Numbered from the stretch's first letter, positions 46,881 to 56,793 are shown. The stretch: DNA of 64,000 nt from Alphaproteobacteria bacterium (GCA_041396705.1 JAWKYB010000007.1:62001-126000), one strand, 5' to 3'. Numbers and translations are program-made. Notes: generated by a model not told the origin, from the sequence alone.

Positions 46881-47666
46881 ATGGACGCGGTCTTCACCGA
46901 GCTGACCGGCGGGCAGGCCGCCCGCCACGCCACCCCGTCGCGCACGGCGTCGGCGCCGATCGGCGAATCGACACCGCCGACCCCCGAAGCGACCGTCGAC
47001 GCGATCCGCGGCGACAAGATCAGCCTGTCGGCCGCGGCAGAGGGCGCGTTGCGCCGCGATGCCGCCGGCAAGGACGGCGAGACGGCGAGATCCGACGATA
47101 CCGACAAGGAAGGCCAGCGCGGCGCCGCGCAGAAGGGTGTCGACGGCGAGCCGCTGAGCGACGACGAGCAGCGCGAGGTCGAGCGCCTGAAGGCGCGCGA
47201 CCAAGAGGTCCGCACCCACGAGCAGGCCCACCAGGCGGCCGGTGGCGGCCACGCCGGCGCGCCGAGCTACGAGTACGAGTCCGGTCCCGACGGCAAGCAA
47301 TATGCGGTGTCCGGCGAGGTGAAGATCGATGTCGCCGCGGTGCCCGGCAACCCGCAGGCGACCATCGACAAGATGGAAACGGTGAAGCGGGCGGCGCTGG
47401 CCCCGGCGGAGCCTTCGGGCGCCGACCGCGCCGTGGCGGCGAAGGCCGACCAGGCCATCCTGAAGGCCCGGCAGGAACTTCGCGAGCAGGCCGCACCGGA
47501 GAGCGGCGAGGCGCCGGCGGGGCCTGGGTCGGACGCAACCGCTGCGGCCGACTCCCGGACCGTCGAGGCGCGCCCCGGCGCCCCGCTCGCAGGCCAGGTC
47601 GAGCCGGTGGTGCGGGCGGCCGCTGGTGGGCCCGAGCGCGGCAGTCTGCTGTCGCTGGTCGCCTGA
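46881..47666 (+). CDS. SprA-related / putative metalloprotease (CJM1_0395-type) family protein
   Basis: The 261-residue product has a disordered N-terminal 90 residues. A conserved helix follows (LSDDEQREVERLKARDQEVRTHEQAHQAAGG) that contains HExxH as His113-Glu114-x-x-His117. GAPSYEYESGPDGKQYAVSGEVKIDVAAVPGNP comes next, then ATIDKMETVKRAALAPAEPS. This is the layout of the SprA-related family, annotated as putative metalloproteases. No signal peptide is seen. Whether it cuts proteins is not shown. It lies 54 bp after rppH. Confidence 0.85.
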   Translation: MDAVFTELTGGQAARHATPSRTASAPIGESTPPTPEATVDAIRGDKISLSAAAEGALRRDAAGKDGETARSDDTDKEGQRGAAQKGVDGEPLSDDEQREVERLKARDQEVRTHEQAHQAAGGGHAGAPSYEYESGPDGKQYAVSGEVKIDVAAVPGNPQATIDKMETVKRAALAPAEPSGADRAVAAKADQAILKARQELREQAAPESGEAPAGPGSDATAAADSRTVEARPGAPLAGQVEPVVRAAAGGPERGSLLSLVA

Positions 47667-47785
47667 GTCCGCCCTCCGGCCCGGCGGCGCGCCGGGACAG
47701 ATCGCCAAATTCGCACCATGTTTCGCCGGCAGTGATAGGATCGCGCCGGCCTGCCGGTGCAAATGGCGAGGGACGCGGAACGACG

Positions 47786-48829
47786 ATGCGAACGGGTCGG
47801 GCAGCCGATGCAAGGCGTGGCGGTGCGGGCAGGCTGCTCGCGGCCGCGCTGGTTCTGCTGGCGGCCGGCTGCGCGCCGCGCACCCAGGAGATCGGGCCCG
47901 ACATCGTGCAGCCGCGGCTGCTGGCCGACGCACTGGTCACGCCCGACGGCGATGTGCTGCCGGTATCGGTCTGGCAGCCGGACTCGGCCTATGCCGCGCC
48001 GACCGCGGTGATCCTGGCCCTGCATGGCTTCAACGATTACAGCAACGCCTTCGCGCGGCCGGCGCGGGCCTTCGCCGGTGCCGGCCTCCTGGTCTATGCC
48101 TACGACCAGCGCGGTTTCGGGGCGACCCGCGAGCCCGGCATCTGGCCCGGTGCGGACGTACTGGTCGCCGACGCCGAGCGGGCCATCGCCATGGTGCGCG
48201 CCGCCCATCCCGACCTGCCGCTATATGTCATGGGCGAGAGCATGGGCGGGGCGGTCGCCACGGTCGCGGTGGCCCGCAGCGCGGTGCCGGTAGCGGGGCT
48301 GGTGCTGGTCGCGCCGGCCTATTGGGGCTGGCGCTCATTGACCACCGTCGAGGGGATGTCGCTGGAGCTGCTGACGTGGCTGGCGCCGTGGCTTCCGCTG
48401 ACCGGGCAAGGGCTCGACATCACCCCGTCCGACAACATCGAGGTCCTGCGCGAGATGGCGCTGGACCCGCTGGTGCTGAAGGAGACGCGGGTCGACAACC
48501 TGTTCGGCCTGGTCACGCTGATGGACGTCGCCTACGACGCGCTCGGCAACCTCGACGTGCCGGTGCTGATGCTCTACGGCGGCAACGAGGACATCCTGCC
48601 GTCCAGCGCGGTGCAGGCCGCGGTCGACCGGCTGGAAAGCTGCACCGGCGTCTCGGCCGCCTGCGCGCCGCGGGTGGCGTTCTACGAGCACGGCTATCAC
48701 ATGCTGCTGCGCGACCTGGATGCGCCTGTGGTGCTGGGCGACATCGTCGCGTGGGTCGCGGATCACCGGCGGCCGCTGCCTTCGGGCGCCGACGGCGGCC
48801 ACGCACAAGGCACGGCATCGCTGCGCTGA
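47786..48829 (+). CDS. Alpha/beta hydrolase lipoprotein (monoacylglycerol lipase-like)
   Basis: The ATG at 47786 gives 347 residues with a lipoprotein signal (LLAAALVLLAAGCAP, Cys29). The hydrolase fold is clear: ILALHGFNDYSNAFARPARAFAGAGLLVYAYDQRGFG and the nucleophile elbow VMGESMGGAVA with Ser152. The acid lies near LYGGNEDILPSS and the catalytic His in YEHGYHMLLRD. This resembles lysophospholipases and monoacylglycerol lipases, anchored in the envelope. It is followed by 300 bp without a gene. Confidence 0.92.
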   Translation: MRTGRAADARRGGAGRLLAAALVLLAAGCAPRTQEIGPDIVQPRLLADALVTPDGDVLPVSVWQPDSAYAAPTAVILALHGFNDYSNAFARPARAFAGAGLLVYAYDQRGFGATREPGIWPGADVLVADAERAIAMVRAAHPDLPLYVMGESMGGAVATVAVARSAVPVAGLVLVAPAYWGWRSLTTVEGMSLELLTWLAPWLPLTGQGLDITPSDNIEVLREMALDPLVLKETRVDNLFGLVTLMDVAYDALGNLDVPVLMLYGGNEDILPSSAVQAAVDRLESCTGVSAACAPRVAFYEHGYHMLLRDLDAPVVLGDIVAWVADHRRPLPSGADGGHAQGTASLR

Positions 48830-49129
48830 CCCGGCCGGCCGGTGCGCCGGTCCCGTCGCGCGTGCCGGAACGGGTGGCCGGGCGACTCGTGCCAAGCGTC
48901 CGATCCGACCGCCGCCGCGCGGACGCCGATCAGCGGCGATTTACGTCTCTTGCACGCAATACGGCGATGATGGTGGAAGCTCGGCGAGGCGGGCCGCTCG
49001 ACCGGCACGTGGCCGGGTCGACGTCAATCCGCCCTGCTCCGCCGACGAATCTATCGTTCTTCCGCTCCTTCGTCCGCCCCTGGACCGCCATCGACGACAC
49101 GCACACGCAGTTCGCGAGGACCGACGACG
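48830..49129. other. 300-bp gap without a gene
   Basis: This stretch lies between the hydrolase lipoprotein and the PASTA protein. Open frames here are arginine-rich shadows on either strand. I see no repeat, hairpin with T-run or clear promoter; TTGCAC at about 48950 lacks a matching -10. Confidence 0.5.
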
Positions 49130-50569
49130 ATGCCGACACATTTCCTGCGGACCCTCCCGCTCGCGCTGTTCGCGATCGCCTTGGCGGTCGCGGCGCCATC
49201 TGCCGCCGCCCGCGCCAGCACCCCGCTGGTGGTGTTCCAGCCGGTCGGCGCATCGCTGTTCTGCGACGGCCAGCAGCGCGCCGGCGACGACATGCGGGCC
49301 GGCTGGCAGGTCGCCGTGCCGCCGGTGGCGCCGGGCGACATGCCGCGATGCGTGCTCAACCTCGTCGCGCGGTATGTCGGCGATCCGCAGGTCCCGGCCG
49401 CACATCATGGCATCGAGGCGTTCGACGGCCTGTGGCGCAGCGGCGGCGAGGTCTCGTTCCGCACGGGAAGCGGCAATGTGGGCGGGCTACTCGCCAACGA
49501 GCTCGGCGCGGGCAGCCTCGGCTCGCGGATCCAGGTCGTCCGTCCGTTTGCCGGCGCCGACGTCTATCAGGCCTCGATCCATCTCGACGTGCTGGCACCG
49601 GCTGCCGGCGAGGCACGGTTCGAGTGGTTCGCGCGGACGCCCGACTACACCTACCGCAGCGGCGCATTCGCGGTGACGATGGCGACGATTCCGCGGATAG
49701 CCGGCGCCGACGCCGTCATCGGCGGCGGTCCGGCGCCCGAGATCGAGATGCGCTCGATCCCGTCGGTGGTGGGAATGACCCTGGCCGACGGCGAGCCGCG
49801 GATTGCCAATTTCGCAGGCCAGGGCAGTTTTCGGGTCGCGGTCGTCGACATCGTCACGGTCGACCCGGCGGTCGTCGGCATCATCGCCGGACAGGACCCG
49901 CCGGGCGGCAGCACGATCCCGGTCGGTTCGACGGTGACGCTGCAGGTCTATCGGTTCGACCCCGCCCGCGCGGTCGTGCCGCCGGTCGCCGGGCGTCCGG
50001 TGGCCGAGGCCCGCGCGAATATCGGGCGCGCCGGCCTCGCCGTCAGCCAGACCGACTTCGTCGCCTGCGCCGGCGAGCTGCGGTACGACAATGTCGATCA
50101 GTGCCGCGCACGGGCCGGCCTGGTCGCGACGCAGAATCCGCCGGCGGGATCCATCGTGCCCGCGGGCAGCACGGTGCAGATCGGGGTGGCACAGTGGCCG
50201 GAGCCGCGCCCTGTGCCCGACACCACCCGCGGCAACGACATCGGCGCATGGTGGCCGGACGCGGCGGAGACGCTGCGCGCCGCCGGCTTGTTTGCCCGGA
50301 TCTCGCCGGTGATGCACATGAACTGCCGCGCATTCGGCACCGTGTTCAGCCAGCGGCCGGCCGGCGGCACGGTCGTGCCGTTCGGGACCACGGTCGAGAT
50401 CGCGCTGTGCGGCGACTGCCTGAGCTGGAACGACGGCGGCTTTCACACCGGCATTTTCGATTTCGACCGGTGCAACCAGGACTTCGCGGTCACGCTGCTG
50501 CCGCTCGGCATGGACGTCGATGCGATCGTGCCGGGCAGCTATCCCCATCCGCGCCACGCCGCGCCCTGA
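49130..50569 (+). CDS. Secreted PASTA-repeat protein
   Basis: The ATG at 49130 gives 479 residues with a signal peptide (MPTHFLRTLPLALFAIALAVAAPSAAARA). Residues about 30-190 form an unidentified domain (DYTYRSGAFAVTMATIPRI at its end). Three PASTA-like repeats follow: one ending in GQDPPGGSTIPVGSTVTLQVYR, one with VVPPVAGRPVAEARANIGRAGLAVS ending in TQNPPAGSIVPAGSTVQIGV, and one ending in SQRPAGGTVVPFGTTVEIALCG. PASTA repeats bind muropeptides in Gram-positive kinases and PBPs, but no kinase or transpeptidase domain is present. A Cys-containing tail follows (LCGDCLSWNDGG; FDFDRCNQDF). Confidence 0.82.
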   Translation: MPTHFLRTLPLALFAIALAVAAPSAAARASTPLVVFQPVGASLFCDGQQRAGDDMRAGWQVAVPPVAPGDMPRCVLNLVARYVGDPQVPAAHHGIEAFDGLWRSGGEVSFRTGSGNVGGLLANELGAGSLGSRIQVVRPFAGADVYQASIHLDVLAPAAGEARFEWFARTPDYTYRSGAFAVTMATIPRIAGADAVIGGGPAPEIEMRSIPSVVGMTLADGEPRIANFAGQGSFRVAVVDIVTVDPAVVGIIAGQDPPGGSTIPVGSTVTLQVYRFDPARAVVPPVAGRPVAEARANIGRAGLAVSQTDFVACAGELRYDNVDQCRARAGLVATQNPPAGSIVPAGSTVQIGVAQWPEPRPVPDTTRGNDIGAWWPDAAETLRAAGLFARISPVMHMNCRAFGTVFSQRPAGGTVVPFGTTVEIALCGDCLSWNDGGFHTGIFDFDRCNQDFAVTLLPLGMDVDAIVPGSYPHPRHAAP

Positions 50570-50596
50570 CCGCAGCCGGGCGCACGCAAGCGCGGC

Positions 50597-51748
<1,152 letters not shown>

Positions 51749-51788
51749 TCAGAATCAGGTTCTTTTGGCTTGCGCTGCGCACGCGGGT

Positions 51789-52415
51789 TTAAAAAAGGGC
51801 CGCAACCGGAGCAAAGCTGCGCCGGTGATGCGGCGTCGGCCCGTGCCGGCCGAGTGCCGCCAGGTGCTCGGCGGTGCCGTAGCCGGCATTGCGCTCCCAG
51901 CCATAGCCCGGATGCGCCGCGGCCAGGGCGGCCATCAACCGGTCGCGGTGCACCTTGGCGACGATCGACGCACAGGCGATCGACAGGCTGAGCCCGTCGC
52001 CGCCGACCACGGTGGTGCAGCCGATTCCGCCATCCAGACCTGGGTCGCGGTTGCCGTCGACCAGCGCATGCGCCGGCCGGCACGGCAGCGCTGCGACCGC
52101 GCGGCGCATCGCCAGGTGGCTGGCGCGCAGGATGTTGAGACCGTCGATCTCTTCCACCTCGGCGACGCCGACCGCCCAGGCGATCCAGCCGGCGCCGGGC
52201 GCGGTCAGCAGGGCGTGCAGGGCCTCGCGGCGCCGCTTGGCCAGGGTCTTGGAATCGTCGGCCTGCGCCAGCACCGCGGCAGGGACCGCCGCCGGGTCGA
52301 GGCAGACGGCTGCGGCGACCACAGGCCCGGCCAGCGGGCCGCGGCCGACCTCGTCGATGCCGCAGACGATATGGGCGGGCGCACCGGCCGCCCGCTCCAG
52401 CCGCAGGTCGGGCAT
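51789..52415 (-). CDS. rnhB: Ribonuclease HII
   Basis: RNase HII removes ribonucleotides and RNA primers from DNA. The 208-residue product has the catalytic [20 protein letters not shown] with Asp21 and Glu22. [37 protein letters not shown] and [21 protein letters not shown] supply the remaining active-site positions. It lies between the SplB-like gene and ccrM on the same strand; the rnhB-ccrM pairing is common in alphaproteobacteria. Its TAA falls in a T/A-rich run at 51787-51796. Confidence 0.97.
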   Translation of the reverse strand: MPDLRLERAAGAPAHIVCGIDEVGRGPLAGPVVAAAVCLDPAAVPAAVLAQADDSKTLAKRRREALHALLTAPGAGWIAWAVGVAEVEEIDGLNILRASHLAMRRAVAALPCRPAHALVDGNRDPGLDGGIGCTTVVGGDGLSLSIACASIVAKVHRDRLMAALAAAHPGYGWERNAGYGTAEHLAALGRHGPTPHHRRSFAPVAALF

Positions 52416-52503
52416 GGCCGATTCGCTCCAGGCCGTCGGGGCGGCCAGGGTGCGGCACCGTCCGCGACGCGGTCAAGCCGGTGCCGGCTTCGCCGCTATC
52501 GGC

Positions 52504-53676
52504 TCAGAACAGGGCGAGCTGCCGGTCCTCCGCCCGTGGCGGCGGGCGGAACAGGCCGGTCTCCAGCGGCCGCCATGAGCGGTTGAGGCCGTATTTGCGG
52601 CAGGCGACCGCGAATCGGGCGGCCAGCATGTCGGCATAGGGGCCGGCGCCGCGCTGGCGGTGGCCCCAGGCCGCCTTGTAGGCGCGGCCGCCATGCGCCT
52701 GGCGCAGCAGCGCGAACACCTTCTTCGCCAGGCCGGGCCGGTGCGTGTCCAGCCACTCGCCGACCAGGCCCTCGATCTCCAGCGGCACCCGCAGCAGCAC
52801 ATAGCCGGCGCCGGTGGCGCCGTGCCGGCTCGCCGCCTCCAGGATCGCCTCCAGCTCGGCGTCGTTCACCGCCGGGATCATCGGTGCGGCCAGCACCGAG
52901 ACCGGAATGCCGGCCTCGGCCAGCGCCGCAATCGCCTGCAGCCGCGCCGGCGGGGTCGGCGCCCGCGGCTCCATCGCCCGCGCCAGCGCCGGATCGAGCG
53001 TGGTCACCGACACGGCGACCGAGGCCAGGTTGTCGGCGGCCATCGCGCGCAGGATGTCGAGATCGCGCAGCACCCCGTGCGACTTGGTGACGATGCCGAC
53101 CGGGTGGCGGCAGTCGGCCAGTACCTGCAGCAGGCCGCGGGTGATGCGCAGGCGCCGCTCGATCGGCTGGTACGGGTCGGTGTTGGCGCCCAGCGCGATC
53201 GGCGCGCAGCGATAGCCGGACCTGGCCAGCTCCTGGCGCAGCAGTGCGGGCCCGTCGTGCTTGGCGAACAGCTTGCTCTCGAAGTCCAGGCCGGCCGACA
53301 GCCCGAGATAGGCATGGGTCGGCCGCGCGAAACAGTAGACGCAGCCGTGCTCGCAGCCGCGATAGGGGTTGAGCGAACGGTCGAACGGGATGTCCGGGCT
53401 CTTGTTCCAGGCGATCACCTTGCGGGTCGCGTCCGGCGCCACGACGGTGCGCAGCGGGCCGGGGTCGGTGTCGTCGCGCCACGCCGGCCAGCCGTCGTCG
53501 ACCGGCTGGCCCTGCAGCGGCTCGAACCGGCCGGACCGGTTGCTGAGCGCTCCGCGCCCCGGCGGCGGCTTCGACTGGCCGGCTGCCTTCGCACCGGTGC
53601 CGCGGGCCGGGCGGCTGGCGCGGACCGGCTTGGGCGAACGGGTTGACTCGCGCTGCGGTCCGGTCATGGCGTCCAT
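52504..53676 (-). CDS. PA0069-type (SplB-like) radical SAM protein
   Basis: The ATG at 53676 gives 390 residues; the frame is open to a GTG at 53691, and an ATG at 53667 is also possible. The first 60 residues are basic and Pro/Gly-rich. The radical SAM cluster is CxxxCxxC in NPYRGCEHGCVYCFARPTH. Further motifs are GANTDPYQPIERRLRITRGLLQVL, VGIVTKSHGVLRDLDIL, LASVAVSVTTLD and VLLRVPLEIEGLVGEWL. It is related to spore photoproduct lyase by sequence, but PA0069-type members have no known reaction. It lies first in the run that leads to rnhB and ccrM, preceded by a GANTC cluster. Confidence 0.88.
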   Translation of the reverse strand: MDAMTGPQRESTRSPKPVRASRPARGTGAKAAGQSKPPPGRGALSNRSGRFEPLQGQPVDDGWPAWRDDTDPGPLRTVVAPDATRKVIAWNKSPDIPFDRSLNPYRGCEHGCVYCFARPTHAYLGLSAGLDFESKLFAKHDGPALLRQELARSGYRCAPIALGANTDPYQPIERRLRITRGLLQVLADCRHPVGIVTKSHGVLRDLDILRAMAADNLASVAVSVTTLDPALARAMEPRAPTPPARLQAIAALAEAGIPVSVLAAPMIPAVNDAELEAILEAASRHGATGAGYVLLRVPLEIEGLVGEWLDTHRPGLAKKVFALLRQAHGGRAYKAAWGHRQRGAGPYADMLAARFAVACRKYGLNRSWRPLETGLFRPPPRAEDRQLALF

Positions 53677-53723
53677 CCGGGCGATGCCCACAAGATACCC
53701 GTGCGTTCACGGAACAAACCATG

Positions 53724-53750
53724 AAAATACCAATCTGTTGGTGCCGTCAA
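53724..53750 (-). promoter_or_regulatory. Putative promoter of the radical SAM-rnhB-ccrM run
   Basis: On the minus strand TTGACG (53750-53745) and TATTTT (53729-53724) are 15 bp apart, in the only AT-rich patch of the region. It lies about 35-50 bp before the candidate starts at 53691 and 53676. The spacer is shorter than the usual 16-18 bp. The GANTC cluster starts 4 bp upstream of this -35. Confidence 0.35.
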
Positions 53751-53753
53751 GCC

Positions 53754-53904
53754 GAGTCGGAAATGGCCGAATCGCGCGGTTTTCCGACTCGCCCGAGTCG
53801 CGCGCCGAGTCGCTGCCCCATTTCCGCCACAAAAGACGCAAGATGTTGGCGCAATCGGGGAACGTTCCGGGAACTCGCCGAGTCGCTTGTTGGTCGGTCG
53901 AATC
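53754..53904. promoter_or_regulatory. Cluster of seven CGANTCG (CcrM) sites
   Basis: GANTC sites start at 53754, 53769, 53786, 53795, 53807, 53880 and 53900 (GAGTC, GAATC, GACTC, GAGTC, GAGTC, GAGTC, GAATC). Every one is embedded in CGANTCG, mostly CCGANTCG. By my estimate, random GC-rich DNA would give about one per 350-400 bp. The cluster lies in the noncoding gap between the LysR stop (53956) and the radical SAM start, upstream of the run ending in ccrM. Confidence 0.7.
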
Positions 53905-53955
53905 GGGCGAACGTCCGCCGCATGCGGCGGACGGCCGATCGCGCGGTCGGGCTTC

Positions 53956-54933
53956 CTAGGAGGCCGGCTTGCGGTCCGCACGCGGGCTTGATGCCGGGCC
54001 GGCGCAGTCGAGCACCGTATCGTACAGCCAGGCGATGCCGGCGTCCGCCATCGCCGACCGCGGCACGACGACCCGCATGTCGCCGACGGCGACAGACAGC
54101 GGCAGCGCGGCGGTATCGAGCCCGAACCGGGTGGCGAAGGTGACGGCCAGCCGCCGCGGCATCGCCGCGACAAGGTCGCTCTCGGCGAGCAACGCCAGTC
54201 CGATCATGAAGTTCGGTGCGGTGACCGCGACGCGACGGGTGCGGCCGTGCTTCTCCAACGCCTCGTCGACGAAGCCGAAGGCATGTCCGGGCTGCGAGAC
54301 CAGCAGGTGCCGCAGCGCGCAGTAGTGGTCGAGACTTGGGTCGGTCGCGAACGCATGCCCCTTGCGGAACACCGCGACAAAATCCTCGCGATACAGCACC
54401 CGAGCCTCGAACCGCGCCGGCACGCCGTCGATCGGCAGGATGGCAAGATCGATCTCTCGCGCCTCCAGGATCGGCAGGATGCCTTCCCATGCTCTCTCTG
54501 ACAGGCGCCCGCGTCCGGCGAGCAGGTGCCGCAGGCCGATGTCGACATCCGGTGCCTTCCGTCGAACGTCGTCGAGCAACGCACGGCTGACGACCGCCAG
54601 CACAGCGTCGGGCGCGCCGATCAGGAACCGCCGGGTCGACGTCGCCGGATCGAACCCATCGGCTGTGGCTATGACGCCGCGCACGCGGGCCAGGATCTCG
54701 CCCACCGGGCCGGCCAGTTCTTCCGCACGCTCTGTCGGAACCACGCCTTTCGGCGTGCGCAGGAACAGCGGGTCGTTGAGCAGCCGCCTGAGCCGCCCGA
54801 GACCGTGGCTGACCGCCGACGGGGTCAGGTTCAGCCGTGCGGCGGCCCGACCGACATTCCGCTCGCGCAGCACCGCTTCGTAGAGCACGAGCAGGTTCAG
54901 GTCGACGCGCGATAGATCAATTTCGTTCAGCAT
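53956..54933 (-). CDS. LysR family transcriptional regulator (NodD/PcpR-like)
   Basis: The 325-residue product begins MLNEIDLSRVDLNLLVLYEAVLRERNVGRAAARLNLTPSAVSHGLGRLRRLLNDPLFLRTPKG, the DNA-binding domain of the NodD-type subgroup. The effector-binding domain has FLIGAPDAVLAVVSRALLDDVRRKAPDVDI and DLAILPIDGVPARFEARVLYREDFVAVFRKGHAF. A direct repeat ATCGTA-N3-ATCGTA lies just upstream of its start. Its target is unknown; divergent is a DUF924 gene. Confidence 0.92.
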   Translation of the reverse strand: MLNEIDLSRVDLNLLVLYEAVLRERNVGRAAARLNLTPSAVSHGLGRLRRLLNDPLFLRTPKGVVPTERAEELAGPVGEILARVRGVIATADGFDPATSTRRFLIGAPDAVLAVVSRALLDDVRRKAPDVDIGLRHLLAGRGRLSERAWEGILPILEAREIDLAILPIDGVPARFEARVLYREDFVAVFRKGHAFATDPSLDHYCALRHLLVSQPGHAFGFVDEALEKHGRTRRVAVTAPNFMIGLALLAESDLVAAMPRRLAVTFATRFGLDTAALPLSVAVGDMRVVVPRSAMADAGIAWLYDTVLDCAGPASSPRADRKPAS

Positions 54934-54948
54934 ATCGTAGAAATCGTA
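54934..54948. promoter_or_regulatory. Direct repeat ATCGTA-GAA-ATCGTA upstream of the LysR gene
   Basis: Two ATCGTA half sites with a 3-bp spacer lie right before the LysR ATG in the gap shared with the divergent DUF924 gene. The 9-bp period and AT content fit an operator for the adjacent LysR protein. A GACTC (GANTC) site follows at 54955-54959. Confidence 0.3.
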
Positions 54949-55106
54949 TCACTGGACTCAGCTTGTTGCCAGCGACACCCTGAGCCTTGGCAACCGCTGC
55001 CCCGTCACACGCGAAGACGCGACGCCGCGGTGGCTCTCCCGCCGGCCGGTCCCTTCGGTCCCGGTCGGGTTGGATTGCGGACAGCGTGCCACATCAGGAG
55101 ATCCGG

Positions 55107-55700
55107 ATGACTGCGCAAGCGCTCCCCTTGTTTGCCGACGCCGGGACCGATGCCGGCGGGACCGACGCATTGCGCGACGCCTTGATTGCGTTCTGGCGCG
55201 AAGCCGGACCGCAGAAATGGTTCGCCAAGGACCCCGCCTTCGACGTTGTCTTCCGCGACCGGTTCGCCACCGCATATTCCCGGGCGGTACGGGGCGCTCT
55301 GAACCGGTGGGCGGACTCGCCCGAGGGCGCGCTGGCGCTGGTGCTGCTGCTCGACCAGTATCCCCGCAATGCCTTCCGCGGCACCCCGTGGATGTATGCG
55401 ACCGATCCGATCGCGCGGCTCGTATCCGAGCAGGCGCTCGGGCGCGGCCTCTGGGAGCGGGTCGCGGACGACGTCCGCTTGTTTCTGCTTCTCCCGCTCG
55501 GCCATTCGGAGGATCCCGCAGACCAGGAGCGGTCGGTGACACTGGCCGACGCATGCGTGCCGGCCAGTGCCGCGCGTGCGCGCCATCATCGCGACATCGT
55601 GCTGCGATTCGGCCGGTTTCCGCATCGCAACGCGATCCTTGGCCGAACCTCGACGGCGGAGGAACGGGCTTATCTCGAAGCCGGCGGCTATGCCGGCTGA
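55107..55700 (+). CDS. DUF924 family protein
   Basis: The ATG at 55107 follows CAGGAG and gives 197 residues. Family features are IAFWREAGPQKWFAKDPAFDVVFRDRF, SPEGALALVLLLDQYPRNAFRGTPWMYATDPIAR, LFLLLPLGHSEDPADQERSV and FGRFPHRNAILGRTSTAEERAYL. It is an all-helical, TPR-like fold whose function is not known. It is divergent from the LysR gene, which may regulate it. Confidence 0.92.
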   Translation: MTAQALPLFADAGTDAGGTDALRDALIAFWREAGPQKWFAKDPAFDVVFRDRFATAYSRAVRGALNRWADSPEGALALVLLLDQYPRNAFRGTPWMYATDPIARLVSEQALGRGLWERVADDVRLFLLLPLGHSEDPADQERSVTLADACVPASAARARHHRDIVLRFGRFPHRNAILGRTSTAEERAYLEAGGYAG

Positions 55701-55737
55701 TCCGTTGCGCCTGGCCTGCTCCGCCGGCTGCGGGCCG

Positions 55738-56793
55738 TTACCACCGCGGCAGGATCGCCTGTATCCCGCGCAGCGCTTGCGGTGCCAGCGAGCTGGCGAC
55801 ATGGGCGGCCATGTGCGCGCGCAGCGGCGGCGGCAGGTCGGCCGCGCTCCACGGATCGCCGGCAAGGCCGCTGCGCGCGCGCCAGCGGGCGAACCAGGTC
55901 ACCGTGCGCAGCCAGGTCAGCCGACGCAGGGGCGCAAGCCACGGCCGCACCGCATCGGCCACCGGCGCAGGCACCGCCGCCAACCAGGCGGACTCGAATG
56001 CGGCGACGTCGGCGGCGGCGACAGAGCCGGCCACCCGGCGGTCCCAGCCGGTGGAGGTCGGCAGGGTGACGTGGGCGATGTCGATCGCCGGCTGGCCGTA
56101 GGCCGCCTTTTCCAGGTCGACGAACCAGGCCTTGCCGTCGGCGTCGACCAGGTAGTTGCCGGGATGGGCGTCGCTGACCACCAGCGCCTGCAGGTGCGGC
56201 GGGCGGCCGGCAGGCAGGGCCGGGGCGGCGGCCTGCGCCATGGCGATCTCGCCGCGGATCAGCGCCACCGAGTCGGCCGCAAGGTCGGCCCGGTCCAGCC
56301 AGGCGGCCTGCTCGGCGATGGCGGCCAGGGTGGCGCCGACCGGGTCGGCGTGCAGCGGCAGTGGCGCGAAGGCGGGCGGCGCCGGCAGGGCGTGGATGGC
56401 GGCGAGGCAGCGGGCGATCGCCGGCAGGTCGTCGGGCAGCCGCGGCGGCCGGCCGGCGACGGCGTCGACCACCAGCCCGCCCATCGGCCAGTCCGCGCTC
56501 GGCTGCAGCAGGCCGTGCAGCCGCGGGGTGGCGCCGCTGGCGGCGGCGCGTGCGAAGCAGGCCGCCTGATAGGTCAGGTTGTCGGCGGCCGCGCGCCCGC
56601 TCTGGCTCATCCGCGGCAGGCGGACCACACGCCCGGCGCCGCGGATGGCCACGTGGTCGTGGGCGACGCCGGCCGCCGGCAGCGGCACGAGATCGGCCGC
56701 GGTCGGCGCCGCGGCGGTGCCGGCCAGGCCGGTTTCGGCGAGTGCCGCGGCGAGCCGGGCCAGCCGCGGCGCCGGCCAGCCGGTCGCGGTCAC
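55738..56793 (-). CDS. Phosphotransferase (APH/choline kinase-like) family protein
   Basis: A GTG at 56793 overlaps the upstream stop (GTGA) and gives 351 residues (MTATGWPAPRLARLAAAL); the longer upstream frame is shadow. The kinase-like catalytic loop reads LQALVVSDAHPGNYLVDADGKAWFVDLEKAAYGQPAIDIAHV. The usual HGDxHPGN is altered to VSDAHPGN, keeping Asp and Asn, and the DFE-like metal site is FVDLEKA. The N-terminal lobe (VVRLPRMSQSGRAAADNLTYQA) is consistent. The substrate is unknown. It is co-transcribed with the preceding membrane protein. Confidence 0.8.
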   Translation of the reverse strand: MTATGWPAPRLARLAAALAETGLAGTAAAPTAADLVPLPAAGVAHDHVAIRGAGRVVRLPRMSQSGRAAADNLTYQAACFARAAASGATPRLHGLLQPSADWPMGGLVVDAVAGRPPRLPDDLPAIARCLAAIHALPAPPAFAPLPLHADPVGATLAAIAEQAAWLDRADLAADSVALIRGEIAMAQAAAPALPAGRPPHLQALVVSDAHPGNYLVDADGKAWFVDLEKAAYGQPAIDIAHVTLPTSTGWDRRVAGSVAAADVAAFESAWLAAVPAPVADAVRPWLAPLRRLTWLRTVTWFARWRARSGLAGDPWSAADLPPPLRAHMAAHVASSLAPQALRGIQAILPRW

